This document shows, in pieces, positions 32,906 through 41,564 of a stretch of 64,000 nt of DNA. The position numbers and the translations under genes were made by a program. The notes under the pieces are model-generated. The model was not told the DNA's origin and made no database searches. It saw only the letters and a program-made list of their open reading frames with translations. The stretch is from contig CALXLV010000043.1 of assembly GCA_944389295.1 (NCBI GenBank), positions 1-64,000 of the forward strand, read 5' to 3'. Source of the DNA: an uncultured Spirochaetaceae bacterium. Lineage in GTDB: Bacteria > Spirochaetota > Spirochaetia > Sphaerochaetales > Sphaerochaetaceae. Each line of letters opens with the position of its first letter. Within the stretch, counting starts at the first letter, position 1.

Positions 32906-33943
32906 ATGGACAGGACGATAAGGGTCCGCAGCACACTGACGGACAGGAAAGAAGAGGAGCTTGAGAGACTTGGAAGGGAGAAGGAGGCGGAGCTCAGGGC
33001 AGGAGGAGTGACAGCATCTCCCCTCTTTACCTCAGTCTGCATCGCCCCCGACCTCGAGAAAGGCAGGCTCGGCTATTTCTCACCTCAGGGACGCCTTATC
33101 GTAATCTCAGAGAACCTTGCCTGGGGAGATGACGGCTCCGCTCTACGCGGCGTATTCCTCCACGAACTCGCACACGCCCTTGACTTTGCCCTGAACGGCA
33201 GAGTCTCTGGCCACTCCGCCCTCTTCCGGCAGTACTGCAGCCTTCTGGGCCTTGAACCGGGATTCGAGAAGAGCAGAATACGGATTGACCTCGATGCGAG
33301 GGAGGAGAAGAAGGAGAAAATCAGAAAGCTCCTCGCGCTCTCTTCCTCACCCTTCGAGAACGAAGCGAAAGAGGCGATAAAGAAAGCACGCATGCTGATG
33401 GCCAGAGAAAGCATCGAAATCGGGGAAGAGAAGAATGAGAGGATATACATGGTCACGCTCCATCAGGCGGGACGCTTCCCCTTCTCCGTACGGATGCTCC
33501 TCTCATACATATCACGTATCACCGGAGTGTACATCGTCACATCGTACAACGGCGACGGAAGCAAGTCGGCAGTGGCATACGGATCACTGGAGGAGACAGA
33601 GGCATCGATATACCTCTATGACTATCTGATGTCATCGGCGGAGAGGGAGATAGCAAAGCTGAGGAGAAAAGGAAGGCGCGTAACGAAGGACAGCTTCCTG
33701 CAGGGAGCGCTATCCGTGCTCGTTTCCGGGACAGCTGACGAAAGCGCGGACAGGGCAATAATCGCTGTGCAGAACGAGAACCAGAGACTTGCGAAGAAAC
33801 TGGTCTTTCCCGACACGAAGATAGTCACGACGACAAAAAGATCGCACGCAGGCGATGCCGGAAGCTATGCGGAAGGAAAGGGATTCGGATCAAAACTCGA
33901 TATTCCGCCGGCAATAGGAAGGAAGAAGATAGGATGCCCCTGA
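32906..33943 (+). CDS. DUF2786 protein with SprT-like zinc peptidase motif
   Basis: A 345-residue protein. Residues about 70-100 contain FLHELAHALDFALNG, an HExxH-type motif (HELAH) with a further His (GHSALF) about 20 residues on, as in SprT/Wss1-like metallopeptidases. Residues about 130-165 match DUF2786 (KKEKIRKLLALSSS, EAIKKARMLM). The rest (KLRRKGRRVTKDSFLQGAL, TTTKRS) is basic and may contact nucleic acid. SprT-like proteases act on DNA-protein crosslinks in other organisms, and phage-linked DUF2786 proteins exist; a repair role is a guess. Overlapping GTG at 32903 is a possible start. Confidence 0.7.
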   Translation: MDRTIRVRSTLTDRKEEELERLGREKEAELRAGGVTASPLFTSVCIAPDLEKGRLGYFSPQGRLIVISENLAWGDDGSALRGVFLHELAHALDFALNGRVSGHSALFRQYCSLLGLEPGFEKSRIRIDLDAREEKKEKIRKLLALSSSPFENEAKEAIKKARMLMARESIEIGEEKNERIYMVTLHQAGRFPFSVRMLLSYISRITGVYIVTSYNGDGSKSAVAYGSLEETEASIYLYDYLMSSAEREIAKLRRKGRRVTKDSFLQGALSVLVSGTADESADRAIIAVQNENQRLAKKLVFPDTKIVTTTKRSHAGDAGSYAEGKGFGSKLDIPPAIGRKKIGCP

Positions 33944-33976
33944 TGCTCCGTTATTGCCCATCGGAGTGGCTGAGGA

Positions 33977-33982
33977 TACAAT
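33977..33982 (+). promoter_or_regulatory. -10 of leaderless aroA
   Basis: TACAAT ends exactly 6 bases before the ATG at 33989. No Shine-Dalgarno lies in between. Confidence 0.55.
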
Positions 33983-33988
33983 CATCCC

Positions 33989-35245
33989 ATGATTTCACTT
34001 GAACCGTCAGCTCCATACGGGAGCATAGAGATACCCGCCTCGAAGAGCCAGACCATCAGGGCCCTCCTGATAGCCTCGTTCGCAAGAGGACGGTCGGTAA
34101 TAAGGCATCCTCTCATCTCAGCGGACACCATGTCATGCGTCAGCGCAGTTCAGGCGCTGGGCGTGTCAGTCACATTCAATGAGGACAGATCAGCAGCGTT
34201 CGTCGACTCATCGGCGATGAATCCCACAGCAGCGCTGACGATAGATGCGGGAAACAGCGGAACCACTGAATACCTTCTCCTGCCGATGGCGGCTACGCTC
34301 TCCGTTCCTGTAACCATCACAGGCGATGAGCAGCTGAGGAAAAGACCCGTAGGGCCGCTTGCCGATGCGCTAAGGTCACTCGGCGCCGAGGTTGAGGAGT
34401 GCGGCGGATATCCTCCCGTCACAGTCAGAGGACCTCTCAAAGGAGGGCACGTCTCGATAGAGTGCAGGACAAGCCAGTATCTCTCAGGACTTCTCCTCGC
34501 TTCTCCGATGGCGGAGGGAGATACAGTGATCGACTGTCCCCTCCTCTATGAGAAACCCTACGTCTCTCTTACAGAGGAGTGGCTGAAGAAGGAGGGAATC
34601 AGATTCACGCTGTCTCTCGATTACATGCACTCAGAGGTAGAGGGAAGGCAGAAGTACAAGCCCTTCGATGAGTACATAGGAGGCGACTACTCATCCGCAT
34701 CGTTCTTCTTTGCGGCGGCAGCCATCGCAGGCACGGAGATAACAGTCTCTGGTCTGGACAGAAACGACAGACAGGGAGACAAGGCAATTCTCTCCATTCT
34801 GGAGAAGATGGGATGCAGCATAGAGTGGAATGGCAACGCCGTGACGGTTAAAGGCCCGGAAAAGCTCAGAGGCGGCGACTTCGATCTCAATGCGATTCCG
34901 GACACTCTCCCGGTTCTCGCTGTGACAGCCGCAGCTGCATATGGAGACACGCGTCTCGGAAATGTCCCGCAGGCAAGAATAAAGGAGACGGACAGGATCG
35001 CATCGATGCGGGAGAACCTTGAGCTTCTCGGCGTAGAGGCGGAAGAGGAGCCCGATGCCCTGATCATCCACGGGAAAGGAAGAATAAAGGGCGGAGAGGT
35101 GAAAGGCTTCGGGGACCACAGGATAATAATGGCGCTGGCCGTCGCATCCTGCGGAGCTGATAGCACGATAACGATAGACGATGAGAAGGCAGCCGGAGTT
35201 ACATTCCCCTCATTCTTCCAGCTCTTCGGAAGCCTGAGGAGGTAA
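33989..35245 (+). CDS. aroA: 3-phosphoshikimate 1-carboxyvinyltransferase (EPSP synthase)
   Basis: A 418-residue enzyme of the shikimate pathway, joining shikimate-3-phosphate and phosphoenolpyruvate. Visible landmarks: the N-terminal ASKSQTIRALLIA, DAGNSGTTEYLLLP (the usual Thr-Met-Arg is changed to Thr-Glu-Tyr), RPVGPLADALRSLGAEVE, SQYLSGLLLASP, DYSSASFFFAAAA and IKETDRIASMRENL. KETDRI is the conserved Glu-Asp-Arg loop. The protein is a little shorter than E. coli AroA (427). First gene of a four-gene run with threonine aldolase, ferredoxin and MalY-like genes. Confidence 0.93.
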   Translation: MISLEPSAPYGSIEIPASKSQTIRALLIASFARGRSVIRHPLISADTMSCVSAVQALGVSVTFNEDRSAAFVDSSAMNPTAALTIDAGNSGTTEYLLLPMAATLSVPVTITGDEQLRKRPVGPLADALRSLGAEVEECGGYPPVTVRGPLKGGHVSIECRTSQYLSGLLLASPMAEGDTVIDCPLLYEKPYVSLTEEWLKKEGIRFTLSLDYMHSEVEGRQKYKPFDEYIGGDYSSASFFFAAAAIAGTEITVSGLDRNDRQGDKAILSILEKMGCSIEWNGNAVTVKGPEKLRGGDFDLNAIPDTLPVLAVTAAAAYGDTRLGNVPQARIKETDRIASMRENLELLGVEAEEEPDALIIHGKGRIKGGEVKGFGDHRIIMALAVASCGADSTITIDDEKAAGVTFPSFFQLFGSLRR

Positions 35246-35246
35246 T

Positions 35247-36260
35247 ATGTACGACTTGAGATCAGACACATTCACGCAGCCATCCGATGAGATGAGGAAG
35301 GCGATGTACACGGCAGAGACCGGAGACGACGTATATGGGGAGGACCCCACAGCCAACAGACTGCAGGAGATGGCAGCCGCGATCACAGGCAAGGAAGAGT
35401 CATTGATCGTCTCCTCCGGCTGCATGGGCAACCTCATCCCGCATATGATAAAAGGCGGAAGAGGAAAGGAGGTGCTCTGCGCCGCATCCTCCCACATCGT
35501 CCAGCATGAGATCGGAGCGGTTGTATCGCTCTCCGGCACACTTCCCGTCATCGTTCCCTCCGACAACGGTATCATGGCCCCCGCAGATGTGAGGAAAAGC
35601 ATCCATGGCTACGCCTACGATATGTCGGAGACATCGATGATAGAGGTCGAGAACACAATCTCGGGACAGCCATATCCCCTTCCCTTCCTCAAGGAGATAA
35701 AGAAAACTGCGGAGGAGCACAAACTCTGGGTGCATATGGACGGGGCAAGGATATTCAACGCATCGGTTGAGACGAGAATACCTGTTTCCGAATATGCCGC
35801 CTGTTCCGACGACATCACGTTCTGCCTCTCAAAAGGACTGGGCTGCCCGGCATTCTCCGTGCTCTCATCCACACATGACTTCATAAAGGAAGCCAAAAGA
35901 TGCAGGAAGCTGCTCGGAGGCGGAATGAGGCAGATAGGCATACTCGCCGCTGCCGGAATCTACGCGCTTGAGCATAATGTTGAAAGGCTCAAAGCAGACC
36001 ATGCCAACAGAGCCGCGATCTCCTCAGCACTCGAGGAAACAGGATGGGCCGAGATAGTCATATCGGCGACGAACATGATCTTCTTCCGTTCACAGTTCCC
36101 GATCGATTCAATAGTCAGCGCATTCAAAAAGAAGGGAGTTCTCTTCCTCCAGGATGCGGGAATGGGACGCATTGTCCTCTCGCTGAACGTCACTGAAAAA
36201 GATACCGAGGAGATATGCGCGATCATAAGGAATATGGACACAAAGGAGTTCTCCGCATGA
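35247..36260 (+). CDS. Low-specificity L-threonine aldolase
   Basis: A 337-residue PLP enzyme that splits threonine to glycine and acetaldehyde. It has DLRSDTFTQPSDEMRKAM at the N-terminus, GDDVYGEDPTANRLQE, HMDGARIFNAS and the PLP lysine in FCLSKGLGCP (around residue 195). The fold-type I family and length agree. It starts one base after the aroA stop and overlaps the next gene by 4 bp. Confidence 0.92.
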   Translation: MYDLRSDTFTQPSDEMRKAMYTAETGDDVYGEDPTANRLQEMAAAITGKEESLIVSSGCMGNLIPHMIKGGRGKEVLCAASSHIVQHEIGAVVSLSGTLPVIVPSDNGIMAPADVRKSIHGYAYDMSETSMIEVENTISGQPYPLPFLKEIKKTAEEHKLWVHMDGARIFNASVETRIPVSEYAACSDDITFCLSKGLGCPAFSVLSSTHDFIKEAKRCRKLLGGGMRQIGILAAAGIYALEHNVERLKADHANRAAISSALEETGWAEIVISATNMIFFRSQFPIDSIVSAFKKKGVLFLQDAGMGRIVLSLNVTEKDTEEICAIIRNMDTKEFSA

Positions 36261-37033
36261 GCACCGTCATAGCCCTCTACACAGGGACGGGAAACAGTCT
36301 CTACGCCGCAAAGCGCATAGCGGAGAAAACTGGAGAGGACACGGTTCTGCGTTTCACCGAGGACTTTCTATCAGGTGCGTGCGAGCTTCCTGCCGGGACA
36401 GACCGTCTCGGCATCATCTTCCCCGTTTACTTCGGCGGAGTTCCCTATCCAGTGAGAAGATTCATCAGAGAGTATCTTGCCTCGCGTGACAATTCCGATC
36501 TCGGATATGTATTTGTGATTGCAACGCATGGCGGCTCACCTCTTTACGCACTCGCCGATGCTGACAGAGAACTGCAGGATGCGGGAATAGCGCTTTCCTA
36601 TGCGTCATCTGTGAGAATGCCCGACGGTTATCTGCCGCTGATGAAGAAGGCAATCCCACCGGAGAAGGCGGAAGCGATAAGGGTTAAAGCCGATGTGAAG
36701 CTGGCCGCTGCCGCTGATGATATCGCCGGCGAGCGCATTCACCTTCCGCGAAGAGGACCGGGCTGGAGGATCATCAGGGGAATATCAGCAAAGATGAAGC
36801 CGGGAGAGAACAGCAAACTCAAGCTCTCGCAGTCATGCACGGGCTGCGGCGTATGCGCCTCGATATGCCCAGAGGGAAATATAACAATGGAAAACGGACG
36901 GCCTGTGATGGGAAGCAGCTGCGTCTCATGCTTCGCCTGCTACCACAGATGCCCCGTTAATGCTATAGAATACAAAGGCGCAGCCGGACAATACAAAGGA
37001 TTCGTAGATACCGGCGAGCTGCGGAGGCGGTAA
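36257..37033 (+). CDS. EFR1-type flavodoxin/ferredoxin protein
   Basis: A 258-residue protein with an N-terminal flavodoxin-like domain (ALYTGTGNSLYAAKRIA binds FMN; FPVYFGGVPYPVRRFIREY) and a C-terminal pair of 4Fe-4S motifs (CTGCGVCASICPEGNI and CVSCFACYHRCPVNAIEY). This EFR1 layout is widespread in anaerobes and likely moves electrons between flavin and iron-sulphur partners; no partner is identified. The frame extends to 36215, but the ATG at 36257 overlaps the upstream stop in the usual ATGA way and starts the flavodoxin motif correctly. Confidence 0.88.
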   Translation: MSTVIALYTGTGNSLYAAKRIAEKTGEDTVLRFTEDFLSGACELPAGTDRLGIIFPVYFGGVPYPVRRFIREYLASRDNSDLGYVFVIATHGGSPLYALADADRELQDAGIALSYASSVRMPDGYLPLMKKAIPPEKAEAIRVKADVKLAAAADDIAGERIHLPRRGPGWRIIRGISAKMKPGENSKLKLSQSCTGCGVCASICPEGNITMENGRPVMGSSCVSCFACYHRCPVNAIEYKGAAGQYKGFVDTGELRRR

Positions 37034-38250
37034 TGAACTTCAACATAGCTGCGGACAGACGCTGCACAAACAGCATCAAATGGAACAGGAAAGCGATTGA
37101 GAACATAGCATCTAACCCGGATGCGGAGCCGTTCTGGGTGGCCGATATGGATTTTCTTCCCGAACCCCATATCCACGATGCTGCAAAGACGCTGGCAGGA
37201 ATGGGCGTTTACGGATACCCCTCCTTTCCCGACGACTGGAAGGCCGTCTCATCATGGCTGAGGGCAAAGCACGGCTGGATACTCCCTGAGGAGAAGATCA
37301 TCTTCTGTCAGGGACTGCTGCACGGCCTTGCGCTGGCTCTGAACCTCTTCACGAAAGAAGGAGACGGAATACTCGTTCCGTCCCCGATGTACCGTCCGTT
37401 CAGGGAGATTCCCGCAAGAAACGGACGCCGTCTGATCGAGCATGATCTCGGATACTCAAACGGACACTTTTTCCTCGACAGAGAGAGATTCGCGCGCGAT
37501 GCGGAGAACGCCTCGATGATAGTATTCTGCTCGCCGCACAACCCGTCGGGAATAGTATTCTCCGAGGATGATCTCAGGTTCGTGCTGGAAACGGCTAAGA
37601 AGAAGGACATCCCGATCATATCTGACGAGATACACTCAGACCTCGCCCATCCGGAAAAGAAGCACATCCCCATGGGCCTTGCCAACGAGCGTGCCGGCGC
37701 GAAGTGCATCACGCTATTCGCTCCCTCAAAAACATTCAACATCGCCGGAGAGCACTGCGCGTTCGCCGCACTTTCCGACACAGCAATGGAGGATGCCTTC
37801 AGGAAAGCGGAATCGGCGCTCTGGCTTGACGAGCCGGGAATAACGATCGGGGAACTGGCATATGCTGCCTACTCGAAGGGAATGGAATACAACAAAGAGC
37901 TCTGCAGATATCTCGGAGAGAATGTCAAAGCGATACGCGAATATCTTGCCGCATCCTGTCCTGACATGATCCTCTCAGACTGCGAGGCATCGTTCGTAGG
38001 CTTCCTCGACTGCTCTGCGTACTATGACAGAATAGAGGCAGAGGTAATCTCCCATCCCGATAAGTACATGGGCGGAGACGGAGGCGGAGTGCTCTCGCGC
38101 TTCTTCGGCGTTAACGCTGCCGTCGCGATGAATGACGGCACTTGGTTCGGAGACAGCTGGAAAGGCTTCGTGCGCTTCAACTACGGCACATCCAGAGAGC
38201 GTGTGATGAAAGCGCTCGAGAGAATCGTCAAGGCAGTAAAGTCACTCTAG
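37033..38250 (+). CDS. MalY/PatB-type PLP aminotransferase (C-S lyase)
   Basis: A 405-residue fold-type I PLP enzyme. It has DPAEPFWVADMDF-type start (here NPDAEPFWVADMDFLPEP), CQGLLHGLALALNLF, CSPHNPSGIVFS, DEIHSDLAHP and the PLP lysine in FAPSKTFNIAG (around residue 238), then NYGTSRE near the end. These features place it with MalY/PatB cystathionine beta-lyases and related C-S lyases rather than with class I aspartate aminotransferases. It starts at the stop of the ferredoxin gene (TAATG). The stop codons of this gene and of the addA-like gene overlap by 4 bp. Confidence 0.9.
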   Translation: MNFNIAADRRCTNSIKWNRKAIENIASNPDAEPFWVADMDFLPEPHIHDAAKTLAGMGVYGYPSFPDDWKAVSSWLRAKHGWILPEEKIIFCQGLLHGLALALNLFTKEGDGILVPSPMYRPFREIPARNGRRLIEHDLGYSNGHFFLDRERFARDAENASMIVFCSPHNPSGIVFSEDDLRFVLETAKKKDIPIISDEIHSDLAHPEKKHIPMGLANERAGAKCITLFAPSKTFNIAGEHCAFAALSDTAMEDAFRKAESALWLDEPGITIGELAYAAYSKGMEYNKELCRYLGENVKAIREYLAASCPDMILSDCEASFVGFLDCSAYYDRIEAEVISHPDKYMGGDGGGVLSRFFGVNAAVAMNDGTWFGDSWKGFVRFNYGTSRERVMKALERIVKAVKSL

Positions 38251-41200
38251 CCGCTCGGCGGCGCACCGCTGCGGTCTATCATTGTGCCGGCCCTCCATCC
38301 TCTGACATAGAGGAGCACGGACCGGCACTTTTTGCCATATAAATCCTCCATCGCGGCTGCATACGCTGTTATCTGGGCGCGGTGGATGTTCTCATCCATA
38401 TATCTGTCCGTCTTGTAGTCAACCACCAAGTTGTATTCATCGGAGAAAACGAGAAGATCGGCAGAGCCCTCCGCGACGCTGCCGTTCATCGGATAGTAGA
38501 ACCTTATCTCCGTCTCTGTGCGCTTTCCCTTTATGCGGCTCTGATAGAACTCCGAAGCGAGGAAACCGGAGACAATCCCGTCAAGGGCCGCTGAAAGCTC
38601 CTCCTTCTCGCTCTCGGAAAGGGATTGCGGAAAGTCATAATGAGCTCTGCCTCCGGAAACGGCGGCCTCAAGCGCGGCATGCACCATCGTTCCGAACTCT
38701 TCCTGAATACCGTGTGCAGAGACTATGCCGTCGGAAGGAAGTGACGGCAGCCGCTCCGCACTCTCAGAGATATTGATGCCGTTCTCGCTGTGAGAGGAAT
38801 CCTTCACTCCGAAACGCTTTGTCTCAAAGGCAGGCGGCGGAGAAAGCGGAGTATCGTACCATGAGAATCCTCCCTTCCCGCGCCGGCCTCCAAAGAGAGC
38901 GCTCACTGGTGCATAAGGTATGATCTCAGGTTCGCTTCCCGCAGTCTCGGCATAGAGACTATAGAGTGACGGGCCAGCCTTCTGACGCCTCTCCTCAGCT
39001 GTTATCAGGAGATGATCAACAGCACGCGTGAGCGCAACATAGAGAACACGCCTGAGCTCGGCATCCTCCCTTCGCCTTGAGTAGCTGTTCATCTCCATAA
39101 GCAGGGCATCGGAAGAGCCTTCCCCTGTGAGATCAGGGAGAATCACAGGATTGGCGCCTCCTGCGGCTATCAGCCTGTTCTGCGAGCCTGCGGCCCCTGT
39201 GCCGTGATCCGCATCGGCAAGAATCACAATCGGGAACTGCAGTCCCTTTGACTTGTGTATCGTCATTATCTGCACGCCGTCAGCTCCGAGATGCTGGACT
39301 ACAGCGTTCTCAAGCCTGTCCGGATGCCCGATGGACGGACGGAGATAATCCAGGAACGCAGGAAGTCCCTTCCCCTTCGCATCATAAAGCGATGCGGCAG
39401 CCCAGAGATAGCTGAAATGCTCAGAGTAGACGGATAGGAACGGAGAGCTCTCAAGATAGGAATGATAGCCGCTTTCATAGAAAAGTCTGTCAAGAACAGC
39501 GGTTATAGTGTATCTTCCGACCATCGGACGGAGTGAGAAATACAAATCCCGGATATTCCTGTACGCCTTCTCGTCCGCACTTGCGGCAGCATCATCCGCC
39601 TCCCCGCGGAAATCCCTGTGGATGGAATGGAAATCAGGATCGCGGCTGAATGCCTCCTCTCCCTCAGCCATATCACGGAGGAAGAGAAGCCCGCAGTCAG
39701 AGATGCGCGCAAACGGAGAGCGGAGAACAGCCATATATGAGAGCCTGTCCTCAGGATAGACAAGAATCTGCAGGAAGGCATAGATATCCCACGCAACTCC
39801 TTCAAGCGTCGCGGACGAGCTTTCGGAGACAGTATAGGGGATGCTTTCCGCCCTGAATGCCCTCTCGACAGGCATCTGGCTTGCCGTCGTACGGAGAAGC
39901 ACTGCTATATCGCTGTACGAAGGTCTTTTCAGCCCGCCTCTGCCGTCAGGAATCAGATAGCCGTCACCCTCCGTCATCTCCCTTATCCGGGAGGCTATGA
40001 AGAGAGCCTCGGAATCAGCTCTGGATGCATACTCTTCACCATCATCGGGCTTCTCCCGCGGAAGGACGGCAAGCTCAATGCGGCTTTCCATTCCGGGAGA
40101 AGGCGGGCGCGGCGTCATGTCCTCCGCATCGGCGTGGAAGGATGTGGACGGGATTCCTGTAAAAGACGATACGAAAGCCTCCCTCTCCTCAGCCTCATCA
40201 TCGGGCTCAGTGCTGAATACACTTCTGAACACTGTGTTGAAATGATCAATCAGAGCAGGTTCAGAACGGTAGTTCGCCGAAAGCGAGAGCACATTTCCGC
40301 CCATTGCCGCGATATCGTTCTTCAGCGCCCTGAACACGGAGACATCTGCGCCGCGGAAGTAGTAGATCGACTGCTTGTCATCGCCGACGAAGAAAAGTTT
40401 GTCAGGATCGAGCGCCGAGACAGGAGGAACTGACGGGGAATGCATCTCCGGCCTCTCGGAGAGGAGGTACAGTAGGTCCTTCTGTCCGCCGTTGTTGTCC
40501 TGGAACTCGTCGACCATGATGTATCTGAACTTCTTCTTGAAATAATCCCTCACATCGGTATTTGAGATGAGGATTCTGCGGCAGAGCGCCTCTGTATCGC
40601 GGAATGTGAGCGCTCCCTGCATCCTCTTGCGTCTCTGCACTTCTGCGATGAATCTCTCCAGCACGCGCGACACCGCAGGAACGTCCTCCGCAGCTGCCTC
40701 CAGAGCTGTAAGCGCCTCCATTCTCTCAATGAAAGGCCTGTACTCATTCTTGATGAAATCCGAGAGCGGTCTGTCCGTTTTCTTCCTCAGCTTCTGCAGG
40801 CTGAAACGCGGCATCGCACTCCAATCCCCGTCCCTGTATGCCTCCGCAGCCTGAAGTATCTCACCATGCTGGCCGTTCCCGGGATTCTCCGCATCAAGGG
40901 AAAGCAGCGCGGAGAATATCCTTCCGGCCTCTCCGCTCCCGCAGTACTTCTCACGGTAGAGAGAGATGAACGAGCGGTAGGATTCTGTGTTCCTCTCAGC
41001 GCTGAAAGATGTGAGGATATCTGTCTCATCACGGGCTATGCGTACAAGAAATGAGAGTATCTGCTCGGAGGTATATAGCTCGGAAAGTACCATGAAGCCA
41101 TCTCTCAGGTTATCATCTCCGCGCATCTCCTCGTAAATGCCCCTGACCATATCCTCCGTTCCGTCTCCGTCGAGAAGGAGGAAATCACGGGTGATGCCGT

Positions 41201-41564
41201 AGCGCATGGAATCTGTGCGGGCTATCTCGCTCCAGAATGAGTCCATCGTGGAGATTCTCGCTTTCGGGAAATGAACGGAGAGTTCCTCCTGAAGCAGGGA
41301 ATCCTCCTTAGCGGCTTCGGAGAGAATCGAGTAGATTCTTCCGTACATCTCCGCTGCGGCCTTCTTCGTAAATGTCAGAGTAAGTATCTCATCAGCATGA
41401 ACCTTTCCGGAGAGGATGAGGCGCACGAAACGCAGGGAGAGCACAGTTGTCTTTCCCGACCCCGCGCCTGCGGATACCACTGTGGCAGTGTCTGACATAA
41501 TGGTTGCCATCTGCTCCGCAGAGGCTTTCCGTCCCGCTATCTCAAGAAGTCTTTCCACCGTCAT
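38247..41564 (-). CDS. AddA-like helicase-nuclease subunit (RecB-type)
   Basis: A 1105-residue UvrD-family helicase with a C-terminal nuclease. Helicase motifs: Walker A SAGAGSGKTT (about residue 35), TFTKKAAAEMYGR, IMVDEFQDNN, FVGDDKQSIYYFRGADV, TIHKSKGLQFPIVI and RRVLYVALTRAVDHLL. The C-terminal PD-(D/E)XK part has AEGSADLLVFSDEYNLVVDYKTDRY with the catalytic Asp and Lys. With the AddB-like partner it would process DNA double-strand breaks for recombination. The frame extends to 41606, but the ATG at 41564 overlaps the partner's stop by 4 bp (ATGA) and starts at a natural N-terminus. Confidence 0.88.
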   Translation of the reverse strand: MTVERLLEIAGRKASAEQMATIMSDTATVVSAGAGSGKTTVLSLRFVRLILSGKVHADEILTLTFTKKAAAEMYGRIYSILSEAAKEDSLLQEELSVHFPKARISTMDSFWSEIARTDSMRYGITRDFLLLDGDGTEDMVRGIYEEMRGDDNLRDGFMVLSELYTSEQILSFLVRIARDETDILTSFSAERNTESYRSFISLYREKYCGSGEAGRIFSALLSLDAENPGNGQHGEILQAAEAYRDGDWSAMPRFSLQKLRKKTDRPLSDFIKNEYRPFIERMEALTALEAAAEDVPAVSRVLERFIAEVQRRKRMQGALTFRDTEALCRRILISNTDVRDYFKKKFRYIMVDEFQDNNGGQKDLLYLLSERPEMHSPSVPPVSALDPDKLFFVGDDKQSIYYFRGADVSVFRALKNDIAAMGGNVLSLSANYRSEPALIDHFNTVFRSVFSTEPDDEAEEREAFVSSFTGIPSTSFHADAEDMTPRPPSPGMESRIELAVLPREKPDDGEEYASRADSEALFIASRIREMTEGDGYLIPDGRGGLKRPSYSDIAVLLRTTASQMPVERAFRAESIPYTVSESSSATLEGVAWDIYAFLQILVYPEDRLSYMAVLRSPFARISDCGLLFLRDMAEGEEAFSRDPDFHSIHRDFRGEADDAAASADEKAYRNIRDLYFSLRPMVGRYTITAVLDRLFYESGYHSYLESSPFLSVYSEHFSYLWAAASLYDAKGKGLPAFLDYLRPSIGHPDRLENAVVQHLGADGVQIMTIHKSKGLQFPIVILADADHGTGAAGSQNRLIAAGGANPVILPDLTGEGSSDALLMEMNSYSRRREDAELRRVLYVALTRAVDHLLITAEERRQKAGPSLYSLYAETAGSEPEIIPYAPVSALFGGRRGKGGFSWYDTPLSPPPAFETKRFGVKDSSHSENGINISESAERLPSLPSDGIVSAHGIQEEFGTMVHAALEAAVSGGRAHYDFPQSLSESEKEELSAALDGIVSGFLASEFYQSRIKGKRTETEIRFYYPMNGSVAEGSADLLVFSDEYNLVVDYKTDRYMDENIHRAQITAYAAAMEDLYGKKCRSVLLYVRGWRAGTMIDRSGAPPSG

